Assembly: GCA_015143295.1 (NCBI GenBank)
Contig: CM026567.1
Span: forward strand, 9,132,416 to 9,196,415
Length of the DNA stretch: 64,000 nt
DNA from: Tetracentron sinense
Lineage: Eukaryota; Streptophyta; Magnoliopsida; Trochodendrales; Trochodendraceae
Reading direction: 5' to 3'
Both the position numbers and the translations under genes were made by a program. The notes under the pieces were generated by a model. It had not been told where the DNA came from. It saw only the letters and a program-made list of their open reading frames with translations, and ran no database searches. Shown one piece after another: positions 43,531 through 55,841 of the stretch (within the stretch, counting starts at the first letter, position 1; each line of letters opens with the position of its first letter).

Positions 43531-44515
43531 TGGTTGAGTGATGAGAGGGAGAGATATGTATTTGGGTTGCCCTTGTGGGAGTTTTCGTATTGAATTTGAG
43601 TTAAAAACTAAAGTGATGAACCTTGTGTACATGTTTAGTTTATATTTCAGTATTTTTTTTTATATTAGCTTGTGGAAGATTACACTGGAAAGAGGAAATT
43701 TTCTGGTTCACCTTTTGTATGCCTTGTGAGCATTTGCAGGTTGGTATGCACGCCTTATGTGTCATAACAGGATGGTATGACACGGCGGTCACGTTGCCAA
43801 AGTCTCCTAACTCTTAGGGGGCATTTTGAGTCGTGACACAAAATCACCTGCGTAGGATTTGAAATTAATCAACTGTCTTACCCGGAACTTGGATAATCTC
43901 TCAAATTAATGAACATGGATTTCTTGTTTGAAATTCATCATGACTCGAACAACTTTCTGACTATCCAACTGTCATTGTATTGTATTCCCTAAGTTAGAAA
44001 ATACATTGGTGGAATCAAAACAGTTAGATCACTGCCCAGTTATAGATGAACTCATCAGATCTAAGGATCATCGAAACCGTTCAATGTGAATGAGAGACCA
44101 ACTATCTGATAGTATGTTTATGTAAGAGGTCTCTCATTGAATGCAATCAGTCAGTGTACATTTAAGCACCCATATGCTGATGTGTAGTCTCCACTACAAC
44201 AGTTCGAGATAGAAATAAATCTCAACTATTGAGAACATCTTAGCATTTTGGCAGCCATATAAGTGAAGTGCCCAGCTTCACCCACAGTTGTGACTATATA
44301 AGGTATAAGGAACTGGAAAGTTATATCTACCTGTGATAATCTAATCACATAACTTTCCTACAATATATCCTATGGACCTTTATCGATATCTCATATCGTA
44401 TAGATCATCTCATGATCATAGTCAATTACCCATAATGAATACACAATAGATTAAGAAGAAACATTTGTTAATCAAATTAATAAGGTTCTAACCATTTAAA
44501 TGACTTTTCTGGGCA

Positions 44516-46691
44516 TCATGTCCAACAATCTCCCACTTGCCCTAAAAGTCTCTGTGCCATAGATTTCAATCCCATACTGTCTAAGTGTCTTACAAAAACT
44601 TTATCTAATAAAGCCTTGGTCATCGGGTCTGCAACATTAAGCTGAGACCTAATCTTTGTAACCACTACATCTTGCCTACCAATGATTTCAAGAATGAGAT
44701 AATACTTCCGCTCCAGATGTTTCATCCTTTTTTGGTTCCTAGGTTCTTTGCTATGCGCTACTGCACCGTTACTATCACAGAAGAGAGTGATAGGTCTGAG
44801 TGTTGAAGGAACATTTCCTAGCTCTTGCAAAAACCTTCTGAACCTGATTGCTTCTTTTGCTGCTTTTGAAGCTGCAATATATTCTGCTTATATGGTGGAG
44901 TCAGCAATACTCTTCTGCTTTATGCTGCGCCAAATGACAGCAACACCACCCAATGTAAACACATACCTAGATGTGGAAGCTCTATTGTCCGGATCAGATT
45001 GGAAATTGGAATCAGTATAACCTAGTCCAACTAAATCTTCTGATTGAAAGGTAAGCACATAATCCCTAGTCCTTTTCAGGTACTTCATAATGTGCTTCAC
45101 TGCAGTCCAATGATTAACCCCTGGATTGCTTTGGAACCGACTAGCAACTCCCACTGCATGACAGATATCTGGTTTAGTATATAACATGGCATACATGAGG
45201 CTCCTAACTGTCGAAGCATAAGGGCACCTCTTCATCTGCTCAATCTCATCAGCTGATGTAGGGGCCATCTTTTTAGAAAAAGTAACACCATGTCTAATAG
45301 GAATGAGTGTTGTCTTACAATCACTCATACTGTACCTAGACAATATCTTGTCTATGTAGGACGTTTTGCTCAATCCCAACATTCGGCATTTTCTATCTCT
45401 CAGAATCTTTATTCTGAGAATATATGATGCCTCTCCCAAGTCTTTCAATAAGAAATGCTGAGAAAGATATATCTTGACTGATGACAACATCCCTACATCA
45501 TTCTGAATGAGTAGGATGTCATCTGCATAAAGAATTAGGTATACTACCACTCTCCCACTGTCCTTCTTGTATATACAAGATTCTTTCAAATTCTTTTGGA
45601 ATCCAAATTTTTTGATCGAAAGATCAAATCTTTGGTTTCAGCTTCTTGGAGCTTGTTTCAAACCATATATCGACTTGTTGAGCTTGCATACATACCATGT
45701 TCTCCTGGTTAGGAGCAATGAAGCCCTCTGGTTGCTTCATATAGATGTCTTCATCTAAAATTCTATTAAGGAAAGCAGTTTTGACATCCATTTGTCATAT
45801 CTCATAGTCATGGTGTGCAGCTATAGATAATAATATCCTGATGGATTTGAGTATAGCCTTTTGCAACAAGTCTAGCTTTATAGGTCTCCACATTACCATT
45901 GGCACCCTTCTTCCTTTTGTAAATCAATTTGCATCCAATTGGCCTTATACCATCTGGTGGATCTACTAAAGTCCAGACACCGTTGTCATACTGGAATCTA
46001 TTTCAGCATTCATGGCTTTATTCCATTGAGATGCATCTACATCCAATGTAGCTTCCTGATAAGTATTAGGATCTTTATCCTCATCATCAGGGGTGACTAG
46101 ATAAACTTCATTATTGTAATACTGAAGTCTATCCGGTGGTCTAGAAACTCTTTCAGACCTTCTTAGTGGAACATAATTAGGAGAAATTAAAGTGGAAGGA
46201 TAGGTTCAATTTGGATACTAGCTGTGTCGTCTTTCATCTCATGAAATTCAACTTTCTTAAGGAGATCCATTTCTTCCTCCAAGAAAGTGGCATGAAGCTT
46301 AACAACTATTGTTTGGTCTACCTTGGAGTAGAAATAGAAACCCTTAGTTTCTTTTGGATATCGTACAAAATTCCATTTCTCTGTCCTAGATTCCAATTTA
46401 GTAGGTTCGAGTTTGCGAACATGCGCAGGACAACCCCATACCCTTAGATGTTGAAAACTAGGTTTTCACCCAGTCCACAATTCATAGGGTGTAAACGGAA
46501 TAGACTTAGATGGAACCCGGTTTAGAATATAAATGGCAGTTTGTATAGCATGTCCCCAAAGATATGAAGGAACATTAGCATGGCTCATCATGGAGCGAAC
46601 CATATCTAATAGGTCCGGTTTCTTCTTTCAGAAACTCCATTTTGTTGAGGAGAGGCAGGACTTGTCCATTGCGAGATAATCCCATTATCCC
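44516..46691 (-). pseudogene. Copia pol: integrase C-terminus, RT, RNase H (broken)
   Basis: Read right to left. Integrase C-terminal part (SPQQNGVSERRNRT near 46640; AIQTAIYILNRVPSKSIPF; GCPAHVRKLEP), RT (QMDVKTAFLN near 45790; LNKSIYGLKQAPRS near 45670; YADD at 45518-45529, the catalytic pair DD intact) and RNase H (GYTDSNFQSDPDNR; later CDSNGAVAHSKEPRN). Stops and shifts occur: a TGA after ELWTG near 46465, a TAA near 46190, and a TAA in place of the Met-Glu before AEYIAA near 44890. The reading frame runs through the purine tract into the LTR (stop at 44516). It is cut at 46691 by a reverse Gypsy LTR, so gag, protease and the integrase core are missing. Confidence 0.92.
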
Positions 46692-49295
46692 TGTCACGAC
46701 CCAAAATACCCCCTAGGAATTAGGGATATTTTAGTTCGTGACCGCCGTGTCAAACCCTCCTGTATGACACATAAGGCATACTTAATATCCTGTACAACTT
46801 ATAAAACATACTATAGCAGAAGCAGAATACAAAATTTTCTACACATACTATATCCAAGTTTATACAATAACCCAAAATAAAGAGCGAACATGCTTGCTCA
46901 TCAAAATACATGTATCAGTCTCTCCCTATATCACTCTGTATGGGGCCACCACCTATCGACTATCCTCTGATACTCCTGAAGCTCCTCTGGAGTAGGTACC
47001 TCCTCAACGTATTCCTCCTCAACCCAAGGCTCTTGAGGACGCTCGCCACAGATGTCGAGAGGACCTGCCGACATAATATGTACGACTGACTATTGAATAC
47101 TCCGCGTATACAAACCACAAGATAGTAATGTCATAAACATGAATACAACATATATATCGCAGGTTAAATCATTTCACATGCATTATTTTAATCAAAGTGC
47201 AAAAAACATAATTTAAAAACAATCATGTGCATATATCTCAGAGAAACATCTTCTTTTGCTTTACCATCTTTACTTTGCGTTCCTTATATCTTTGCCTTAC
47301 GGGTATTGTAAAAAACCTTAGTTTCATTACTTTCGATCTACAGGTATTTAAAATACCCCTAGATCCACCTAAGGAGTCGGGTAACTAGTACCCATGCACC
47401 CACATAAATTAGGTAGGCCTACTATTATCCTCACCTTTGGCTACCTTCGGAGTAGACGACCAGTATCCATCTCCCTTCCGGGTGGTCTGCTATTCGTCGG
47501 AGTTCGACGACCAGTATCCGTTTCCCTTCCAGGCGGCCTGCTATCGTGCCTCCCCGTCGGTATTACTCAATTGATTAGTACCTATGAACCCACAGGAGAT
47601 GGGCGGGCCTTCTATCAACCTGAGATAGATGACTAGAATCATCTTGTACCATTACTTTCCAATATACTTCATTTGCCTCTTTACTTTCCATATACCTCTT
47701 TACTTTCCATATACTTTCCCATTACCTCTTATACTTTACTTCTTCTTTATCTTCTTTGGATACCCATAAGTTAGCAAATCTCAATCATGCATATACATGT
47801 GTCAGTGTAGCAATTGTGAATATCATGGTAGACAAAATGAAAACACTTTACTTATAGCCAACAATTCACATATTTCATCCATAGTAATAGCCTATATGCA
47901 AATAAGTCATCCATAACCAAATCCATCAAAATATAAGGTTTTCTCATTTGGTTTTTCCCAAAACTTAAGTCTTTTAACATGCTTTTCATATTTGAATCAT
48001 CACAATATCAAGAACATCTAAAAACAGAATTCTCTAATCTCTTTATTATTTGGTTTAAAGCATAACATCATCACAATTTGACTAGTAGGATTTCCTACTA
48101 GTTCATAACACAAAGCATAGGATTTTATCTTGAATTTATAAGATGGTTTATGCCATTAACAACTAGTAGAAAGTATCTACCTTAAAAAGGAACTTTTTAC
48201 ACTTCTGTGTACTGAATCAAGCTTGAGGAAAGCTTGGTTGAAGCTTGGGAAAATTTGGGTTTGAAAACCCCCTTCTTCAAGAACACGCACAGAATTTCTT
48301 TGGAGAAATTCCAAGCTTGTGGAATCACTTTGGATTTGAAATCTAGGTGTTAGAATACCAAGAAAGCAAGAAGAACTCTTCCTTCTATGGAAAAACACCA
48401 ACTCAGAATATCCAAACAACTCTCACCTTTCTTCTTCTTCTTCTTCTCTTCTTTAATCTCTCAAAAATCCAAGCTTAGGGTTTGAGTAGATCAAACCCAT
48501 GAAATTCCTTTCTATGTATAGTCTAAAGGTAGCCAAAAACCCAAAAAATCCTTAGGAAAATATCCCCCAAGGTCAGTGATGAGTTACAAGCTGTTTCCAG
48601 GTTTTTTTGGATTTTTTTGGGTTGAATTCATCGACGAAATTCGGCCCCCAACACATTTTGTCACCGAAATTGACCCCTGCCTGGGTAGGTTTTTCTCACT
48701 TTAGTATTTTAATCATAACTTTTTACTCGCTTATCTGATTTTGATAATTAAACTTGTGTTGGATTCATTATTCAAAGAGAAACAACTTTTGTATTTTACA
48801 AAACTCCTAATTCTGCTTTATTCATAGACTAAAATGGCCAATAAGCTGACTAGTCTGAAATGGATTTCAGCAGACCAAAACTTACAGCAGACCAGTTTGC
48901 AGAAATCTGACATTTGACCCAACTTTGACTCAAAATATGAAAAAGTGATAGACATGAACCTCGAAGAGGGTTTAAATACCTTTTCAAAAATTTAAGAATC
49001 ACTCGATTCCGATCAGCAGTGAGAATTCTAGAGCTCCTCAAACTTGAGGGTATGTTTAGGCATCCCTTTCTATGACACTTGGAGTATGTCCTACTCTCAT
49101 TTTTCATTTGTCCCTAGCCCCAAAAACAACTTTCCATACATATTTTGATTCATTCCAAACCTCCTTCCATTCCAAAACATGAACCCATAATTTCATTAAG
49201 GCTTTAGGCCTTGAAGGCACTATTCACAGCACTATTCACACACTATTCACAACAATATTCACATGAACAGTGAACCTAAATTTCGGGGTTCTACA
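46692..49295 (-). mobile_element. 3' LTR of the second gag-only element
   Basis: 2,604 bp; on minus TGTAGAACCCCGAAATTTAG to GGGTCGTGACAG. A TTCGTCGATGAATT-like palindrome pair at 48625-48682, a donor-like AAG/GTAGATAC at 48179, GGCGGCCTGCTAT repeats (47430-47560) related to family E, a decayed hairpin (47083-47103) and an intact micro-ORF. Confidence 0.9.
46931..47074 (-). CDS. LTR micro-ORF (47 aa, intact)
   Basis: MSAGPLDICGERPQEPWVEE, then EYVEEVPTPEELQEYQR and IVDRWWPHTE. This is the longest clean member of the MSAGP class, with acidic middle and Trp-rich end. In its first 25 codons it differs from the family E ORF (23817) by eight synonymous changes and one Phe/Leu. The copy in the 5' LTR has a TGG-to-TGA stop at the core Trp. 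The hairpin upstream is more decayed than elsewhere while the ORF is preserved. Confidence 0.57.
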   Translation of the reverse strand: MSAGPLDICGERPQEPWVEEEYVEEVPTPEELQEYQRIVDRWWPHTE

Positions 49296-49308
49296 TCCTC
49301 CCCCCTTA
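49296..49308 (-). other. Polypurine tract, second gag-only element
   Basis: Plus TCCTCCCCCCTTA, i.e. a purine run on minus immediately before the LTR start at 49295, with the ATGAAATTTCTGTAAGG-like block beyond it. Confidence 0.9.
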
Positions 49309-49661
49309 CAGAAATTTCATCCCCAAAATTAGAACAAGACAAAAATCAAGTTGGGATACTTTCCCACATTTAATATACTCAACTAAGTCAAACAATGGAT
49401 AGCAACACCCATAAAATATAAGTAGCATGTTCTTACACCCATAGTAACATATATCACAACCAAACAACTTAAACTACTCAACATGAATGTACCTTACACA
49501 ACATCCTCAGGTGCATGTGCTTCTTGCTCGGTTAAGGCAAAGACCCTGCTCTGATTCGCCTGTCGAGGCGGTTGCGTGACTGGCAGGGAGCCAAAGGCCT
49601 GAGGATACCTCTGCTGAAGAATCGGTCTACCTAGAGGCCTAGAAGCCTGTGAAGGTCCCTG

Positions 49662-50753
49662 CTATGTGGCCTGTCGGGCCGGAGGCCTATTCCCCTGCGA
49701 CAGCAATGGCAACTGGCGGAGTGGACAATCCTTGAACTGATGTCCCCGATCACCACAGTGACAACACGTACCTGTGAGCGCACGGTAATCCTCACTCCGA
49801 TGCCTTCTCCCACAATGGCTACACACCTCAGAGGTAGAAGATGCAAGCTGCCCATATTGTGTGGTCTGCGCAGTATTAGATTGAGGGATTTGTGGTACCC
49901 ATGGAAGCCTCGGAACCTGAGCAGACGTAGCAGTCTAGTAAGGGGCAGACCTGACCCTTCGCTCTAGTGGCACCGGACCACTAAACTGGCCTCTATCCAT
50001 GCTCCTCACTAGGCCATTGTCACTCCTCATGAAGAAGGCCTCTGAGTTAGTCTCAACTAACTGGGCCTTGTCGTTCACCTCTGCATATGTCTCATGTCGA
50101 AACATCAAAACTTTCTCTCTCAAATAGCCCTTTAAGCCTCTTTCAAACTTTCGGGCTTTCATAGCCTCTGTGGCTATCATGTGCGGAGCAAAGCGAGACA
50201 ATGTCGAGAATTTGGCCTCATACTGAGCCACAGAAATATTACCTTGTTCCAAGGTGATGAACTCCATCTCCTTCTTCTCACGTACTCCGACTGGAAAGTA
50301 TTTCTTGTAGAACACGTCAAGAAACTCTCCCCATGACCACTCTTGACCCATTCGAGTCAAGTCTCGTGTCCTGATAACAGATCTCCACCAGTGGTCTGCC
50401 TCACCTTCCATCACAAAGGTGGCCCACAATACTCTTTTTGCCTCTGTAGGCATCAACACTGCAAACAACTTCTCTAGCTGCATGACCCAAGCTTCTGCCA
50501 CCATTGGGTCTATACCACCATTGAAGATGGGTGGTCTCATTCTCCGAAAAGCCTCAACTCTTGCTTATGTTCTATGTGGAGGAGGTGCAGGTGTAGTAGC
50601 CGCAACAGGAGTACTAGCCTTGTCTGCAAGCAAAGCCATAGTCACTGCTATAGCACCAAGGATCTGAGTCAAGTCTGGTTGCTCATCTCCCATCGGAATA
50701 TCTCCTTCGTTCCCTCTGGTCTGATACCCTCTACCTCGGATGCCACGCCTCAT
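49662..50753 (-). pseudogene. Gypsy gag of the second gag-only element
   Basis: Starts MRRGIRGRGYQT at 50751-50753. An in-frame TAA follows PPPHRT near 50565, then a long open stretch with the Gag core: RRMRPPIFNGGIDPMVAEAW, EADHWWRS, FLDVFYKKYFPVG, LEQGNISVAQYEAKF and KARKFERGL. A TAG near 49933 precedes the tail with two zinc knuckles, CSHCGRRHRSEDY (final Cys replaced by Tyr) and CCHCGDRGHQFKDC (intact CX2CX4HX4C). It is clearly related to the type B Gag but more diverged than the B copies from each other. The sequence TGTTATTGTCCTCAGGATTT just upstream resembles a 3' splice site, as in type B. No pol follows. Confidence 0.9.
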
Positions 50754-51262
50754 GATCAAATCCTGAGGACAATAACAAGGCGTGAGTCTAACGGAAATCA
50801 AGCTCAGTTGACATATCAATTCAATGAGCATAACTTGCCTATATAGGCATGTATTGTATACATTAAAGTATACACGTAATAATATAATCATACAACTTGG
50901 TTTTCTAGCGATGCTAAGTTCTCACGTTTGGTTAAAACATTAAGCGACTTAAAACTAAGACTAAGTAATAGTCTACACTGGAAGATGACTCCTAACTTCT
51001 GCTCCACTTAGAACACAACCTAGCCCAAGGGATTCAAATCCCTGAGTATTGACACCAATCTTGTTGTAGTATCAACCTATAAGGTAGAGTTCATCTGAGT
51101 TCTAAGTTAACTCAAAGAACAACTTTCAGTCCATATGGTCTAACATCTAAGCTTGATACCAACTTTGTCTCGATATCAAACTCTGACTTGAACATACTCA
51201 ACTCGAAGGCGACATGTCTCTCTTAAAACAATTACCCCAGCCTGAGGGAATCTAGAGCCTAA

Positions 51263-51274
51263 GCTCTGATACCA
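51263..51274 (-). other. Primer-binding site, second gag-only element
   Basis: Plus GCTCTGATACCA, exact initiator-Met tRNA complement on minus, four bases from the LTR edge at 51279. Confidence 0.94.
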
Positions 51275-51278
51275 AGTC

Positions 51279-51749
51279 TGTCACGACCCAAAATACCCCC
51301 TAGGAGTTAGGGATACTTTAGTTCGTGACCGCCATGTCAAACCATCCTGTATGACACATAAGGCATACTTAACATCCTGTATAACTTATAAAACATACTA
51401 TAGCAGAAGTAGAATACAAAATTTTCTACACATACTATATCCAAGTTTATACAATAACCCAAAATAAAGAGCGAACATGCTCGCTCATCAAAATACATGT
51501 ATCAGTCTCTCCCTATCTCTCTCTGTATGGGGCCACCACCTATCGAGTATCCTTTGATACTCCTGAAGCTCCTCTGGAGTAGGTACCTCCTCAACGTATT
51601 CCTCCTCAACTCAAGGTTCCTGAGGACGCTCGCCACAGATGTCGAGAGGACCTGCCGACATAATATGTATGGCTGAGTATTGAATACTGCGCGTATACAA
51701 ACCACTAGATAGTAATGTCATAAACATGAATACAACATATATATCGCAG
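51279..51749 (-). mobile_element. 5' LTR remnant, second gag-only element
   Basis: Only the last 471 bp of the LTR, matching 46692-47160, including the hairpin region (51672-51692) and a micro-ORF with a premature stop (ATG at 51659-51661 on plus; TGA replacing the core Trp codon). It breaks off at 51749. Confidence 0.88.
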
Positions 51750-52528
51750 TTCTGAGTGAGTGATCTGTGGGTGTGAGCTTGAGAGATTATATGTATGTAT
51801 TTTGGCGGGCATGTCCGCGCCTTCTTTTGGTTTATTTTTGTACAAACCTTGGATCATGTATATATACACTTAGAGGTTTTTGGTTAGACTTCCGCTGTGC
51901 TTTGTAGTTTATGTTTCCACTATTATTGTCCTCTATTGTGTATGCTCCAGGTCTATTGTAGGATGGTTTGCCAAGCAAGTCATGTAGGTCATGACAAGTC
52001 GTCCAATATTCACTCTAATCATAGGGTGGGTTTTGGGTCGCGATAGATTCCATGTTTACAAGCTTTCTAAGTCTACCATGATGTTCACAAGTACTCTATG
52101 CACTCTATATTCACAAGTCTCGCATGATTTGATGATTTCTCATAAGAAAAGGTGTTTTCTAAAAGTTTATAAGCAAGGTTTTTGTTAAAGAATTCTCACA
52201 AGTTCACAAGTATTAATAAGGCCAAACTATGGGTTGGTAAGTGACAAGGCCAAACTTTGGGTTAGTGTTCTTAAATCGTTTCAAAGCTCACAAGGAATCC
52301 CACTATACATGGACTCACAAGAAGTCATGTCTCACAAGCTCACTAGTTCACAAGAAATCATGCATACTCAGATCTCGCATGCTCGCAAGGAATCCCAACT
52401 CCCGCAAGAATTCACAAGAACTCACAAGAACATGATTATCACATGACCTCACAAGATTTACTTAGTTTTGATTTCACATGAATACTGTTAAGAAAAGGGT
52501 TTTGAGAAACTACTTTAACAAATGCTAT
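51750..52528 (+). mobile_element. LTR scraps (two pieces)
   Basis: 51750-52024 looks like the 3' end of a forward LTR (a diverged ATATGTATGTATTTTGG block and terminal GTGGGTTTTGGGTCGCGATA). 52025-52528 is a type A-like minisatellite zone (TTACAAGCTTTCTAAG, CTCACAAG repeats). The latter is the left flank of the 52529 element; its right flank (61460-61509) continues the same type A-like sequence. Confidence 0.7.
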
Positions 52529-52930
52529 TGTAACGCCCCAAAATACCCTTAGGAGTTAGGCAATAGTTTGGGCTCGTTACATACCACAACAACCATCCTG
52601 TAGAGCATACAAGGCAGATAAATAATGAACTGATTTTTTTTTTAATAACTTAATTGTATTCCAAGTACAACTGTTTACAATAACTGGATATAAACTAAAA
52701 CATGTACAAGTAATCCTTCACCTGAGTTACCAACTCAAGCGATACAATAACCCCAGACATAAAACCCACAATACATGTCTCTGTCACACAACCCCACCAT
52801 AGAGCCACATCTCTAAACCCCTCATATCTGGGTGACAATCCGAGCAATCTCTTGCTCTCCACGACCCACCTCGATCCAAGGAACTCTGGTATGGATATCT
52901 TATAGTGTACCTACCGACATAAATGTACGG

Positions 52931-52949
52931 CTGAGCATGGAATACTCAG
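52931..52949 (-). promoter_or_regulatory. Conserved LTR hairpin, coding-less element 3' LTR
   Basis: Minus CTGAGTATTCCATGCTCAG, 420 bp from the LTR end. The equivalent in the 5' LTR at 58394-58412 has the TTCAA loop and one arm mismatch. Confidence 0.75.
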
Positions 52950-53032
52950 TGAGTACACGCTACTAGCTAGTAATAGTAATAATGAGCATGTAGATTATCC
53001 TAAACAGTTAATCAAGAGAATACAGTTCATAA

Positions 53033-53370
53033 TTCACCTTACGAGTTCTTGTGAGCATACGAGTTCTTATAACCTTTCTTGTGAGTATACGAGTTCTTAC
53101 AACTTCTTGTGAGCATACGAGTTCTTATAACATTTCTTATGAGCATACGAGTTCTTCTAACCTTTCTTGTGAGCATACGAGTTCTTATAATCTTTCTTGT
53201 GAGCATATGAGTTCTTACGATCTTTCTTGTGAGATTTCTTATGAGTCTTGTGAGATTTCTTGTGAGCTTTCTTGTAAGATTTCTTATGAGTCTTTTAAGA
53301 TTTCTTGTGAGCTTTCTTGTGAGATTTCTTATGAGCCTTGTGAGATTTCTTGTGAGCTTGTGAGCTTCTT
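53033..53370. repeat. TTCTTGTGAGCATACGAG minisatellite, 3' LTR
   Basis: About six ~29-bp units of TTCTTGTGAGCATACGAG plus TTCTTATAACC, then a decayed TTTCTTGTGAGA tail. On the opposite strand it relates to the CTCACAAG repeats of type A. Confidence 0.88.
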
Positions 53371-53384
53371 GTGAGCTTGCTTTC

Positions 53385-53710
53385 ATGGAAACAGATAATA
53401 GTGCCAGTACCTGGTCTTAGTACACTAAACATCTTTTCATATTTCTTTATTCTTGCTTGGAGACAGATAGTAGTACCCGTACTTGGTCTTAGTATACTGG
53501 TGTCCTCTCATACTTTCTTGGAAACAGATGTTAATGCCCCGTACCTGGTCTTAGTACATTAACATCCTTTCATACTTATGTTAGAGACGTATACTAGTGC
53601 CCATACCTAGTTTTAGTACACTAGCATACTTTCATGTACTTGTGAGCTTATGAACCTTGAAAACAAATACTAGTGCCCGTACCTGGTCTTAGTACACTAG
53701 TATCCTTCCT
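53385..53710. repeat. GTACCTGGTCTTAGTACACTAG minisatellite, 3' LTR
   Basis: Five units of about 65-85 bp built on TAGTGCCCGTACCTGGTC and TTAGTACACTAG. The paired copy is at 58965-59310. It is distantly similar in reverse to the type B CTAGTACGTCCGTCC repeats. Confidence 0.82.
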
Positions 53711-54943
53711 TATTTCTTGTGAGCTTGTGAGATTCCTCTTATCAGTATTTTCTTATTGTCTTATAAGCTTCCACGTAATTCTTTGTATACCCGTACTTAT
53801 GAACTAGACGTACATACTAGTATTTTGTCTTTCTTATTGTACTTAAAATCTTATCATTCTCTTGCAGAATTCACTCTTGTCTTGTTCTTATTTCGTGGAA
53901 ATCAATCTTATCTTGTCTTGGTTTAATTTCATCTGATTTTACTTAGAAAACTAGGTTCATGCATGCATACTTTCTTGTGCATAGAGAAATGGTGAACATC
54001 GTAGTGACTTGAAGCAATTAAAAGAACATCATATAGCATTTCAACTTTTCCATAAATATATGAGATTTTTAAGGAAACCCATAAAGCATATTAGCATAAT
54101 TACCAAATTTTGGGGAAAGTCCTTAATCATAATTCCATAATATTAAGTTCAATTGTCATACAAGCATTTCGTCAACACGTGATTTTCAACATTTTTCCTA
54201 GGCATTTATTTCATGATTTCTTGTCAAACACCTTGCATTCAACATTCCTTTAAGCTTGCATTTATATATCCTACATCTTAGGTTTTCAACCCATTCATGC
54301 ATTTTATCAAACACTTCACATGCAACATTGGTGTAGTCCTTATTTTTACATTTTCCTTATCATGCATTTCATCAACATCTTGGTGTGTGCATTATTCATA
54401 CATTGCCCATCCACCATTTTCCATCCCACACATTCATCACCACCATAGGGCATCCAATCACCTCAACCCCCATCCATCCATGCATCCACCACCATTATTA
54501 TTTATCTTGTTTATATTTTAGGGAAAATATCATAGTTCAAGAAAAAGGGAGATACAAGATCAAAATCAACATTTTTAAGTTAGAAAACTAGGTTATTGCT
54601 AAGATAGTTAGTAGGGTGTACTTACCTTGAAGATCAAAGCTTGATCTTGAAGAAAATCCTTGGGTTGGGTCCCAAGCTTGAGGAAGAACACCAACTTGAA
54701 AGGGATCCAACTTGAAGATCCACACTTGTAGAAGCTTGGAAAGTGAGGATTCAAGTTCTTCTTTTTGGTATTGAGAAGCTTGAACATTGAATTTGGGGGT
54801 TTCCTTGATCTTGAGAGGCCTAAGTTTTCTCCCTTTTCTCTCAAAAAGTGTCTCTCTAGGTGTTAGAAACCTTGGTCCCCCGAAAATGGGGTATAAATTG
54901 GTGTTAGGTTAGTGAAAAACCTAAAAAAAAAAATTTCTGGGTA

Positions 54944-55053
54944 ATCTCGCTCTAGCGGGCTTCCATGTCGCTCGAGCGGGTTGCTCCAGGACTCAAAAAT
55001 TCAAGTTTGGTCAATCTCGCTCGAGTGGGTTTGGATCTTGCCCGAGCGAGTTT
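54944..55053. repeat. Palindrome array (CTCGCTCGAGCGGG)
   Basis: Four variants of CTCGCTCGAGCGGG (CTCGAG core), several with one decayed base. Paired copy at 60584-60690. Confidence 0.83.
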
Positions 55054-55841
55054 GTCTGCAAAAATGCCCTTTGGTATTTTGTCCATAACTTTTGACTCGG
55101 TGGTCTAATTTTGATGATTTAACTTACGTTAGATTTTTCATTCAAAGGGGAACAACTTTCATGTTTTATACAACTCCTAATTTTGATGTTTTCATGGTCT
55201 AAATAGGCCCACAAGTGAACTGGTCCAAGACTAACTTCTGAATTTGCAGCAGACCCATCTTCAGTAAATCCACCTTTCACCTAGCTTTGACTCCCAATTG
55301 GGAAAAGTGATATACATGACTATCGAAGAGGGTTTCGGTACCTTTCTAATGGCGCATGAATCACTCAATTCTGATAAGCGACGACAACACTAGAGGTCCC
55401 ACAAGTTGAGGGTTGTTAAGACCTCAGTCATCCTTTAACACTTAGAACCCTTCCTTTTTTATATTTTTAACACCCATAAACACCAAGGCGGGTTCTCTAG
55501 TACCCTTACACACCATAAATCCTATAATAAACTCCTCACATCCTTCATATGCACCTAGGGAACCTTGAACCTCGCAAGCACTGTTTATAGCACTTTTCAC
55601 AGCACTATTCACTTCCAACCCTTTAAGTACTTAGGGTATTTTATATACCCTTGCTTTTAACCACTTAGAGTATATTTATACTTCCTTTTTGAGACTGAAT
55701 ACACGCACATAAAACCCTCACTTGGCACACCATACTACCAAGAATAAAATAGAAGGCTTTAGGCCTTTATAAACACCATGCAAGGGCACTATTCACTAAC
55801 ACTGTTCATAGTACAGTGAACATGAATTCTGGGGTTCTACA

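Larger units (their letters stand above)
41034..43838 (+). mobile_element. Solo LTR in the Copia LTR
   Basis: TGTAGAACCCCGGAACC to GAGTCGTGACA, 2,805 bp, TSD CAAAA (41029-41033 and 43839-43843). GATCTATCGGTCATGACCG-type palindromes at 41636-41810, a TATA box (CTATATAA near 41876), a donor-like GAAAG/GTAAATACC at 42096, a large minisatellite (42340-43140), and the hairpin with a TTCAA loop (43409-43429). Confidence 0.93.
39528..44527 (-). mobile_element. 3' LTR of reverse Copia element, split by a solo LTR
   Basis: On the minus strand it starts TGTTGGACATGATGCCC at 44527, next to the purine tract after RNase H, and ends at 39528. Removing the solo LTR at 41034-43838 gives about 2.2 kb. TATA box (TATAAATA, minus) near 39960. 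It interrupts the integrase of the forward Copia of the same family, so the two elements face each other. Confidence 0.88.
46692..51749 (-). mobile_element. Second gag-only Gypsy element (5' LTR truncated)
   Basis: Minus-strand element: partial 5' LTR (51279-51749), PBS (51263-51274), ~1.97-kb internal region with gag only, polypurine tract and complete 3' LTR (46692-49295). There is no pol. ATCCC precedes 46692, but the matching TSD at the other end is lost because the 5' LTR breaks off after ATATCGCAG at 51749. Confidence 0.9.
52529..55841 (-). mobile_element. 3' LTR of the coding-less element
   Basis: 3,313 bp. Minus strand: U3, a CTCGCTCGAGCGGG-type palindrome array (54944-55053), a perfect donor-like AAG/GTAAGTACACCC at 54625, minisatellites (53033-53710), hairpin (52931-52949), and a micro-ORF relic from 52920 with TAA at codon 7. 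Confidence 0.92.

Noticed and set aside
44748-45020. 90-residue plus-strand open frame
   Set aside because: Antisense to Copia RNase H, which has clear motifs on the minus strand.
53039-53386. 115-residue Arg/Thr-rich open frame on minus and a Ser/Cys-rich one on plus
   Set aside because: Both are translations of the GTGAGCATACGAG minisatellite, open on both strands because of the repeat composition.
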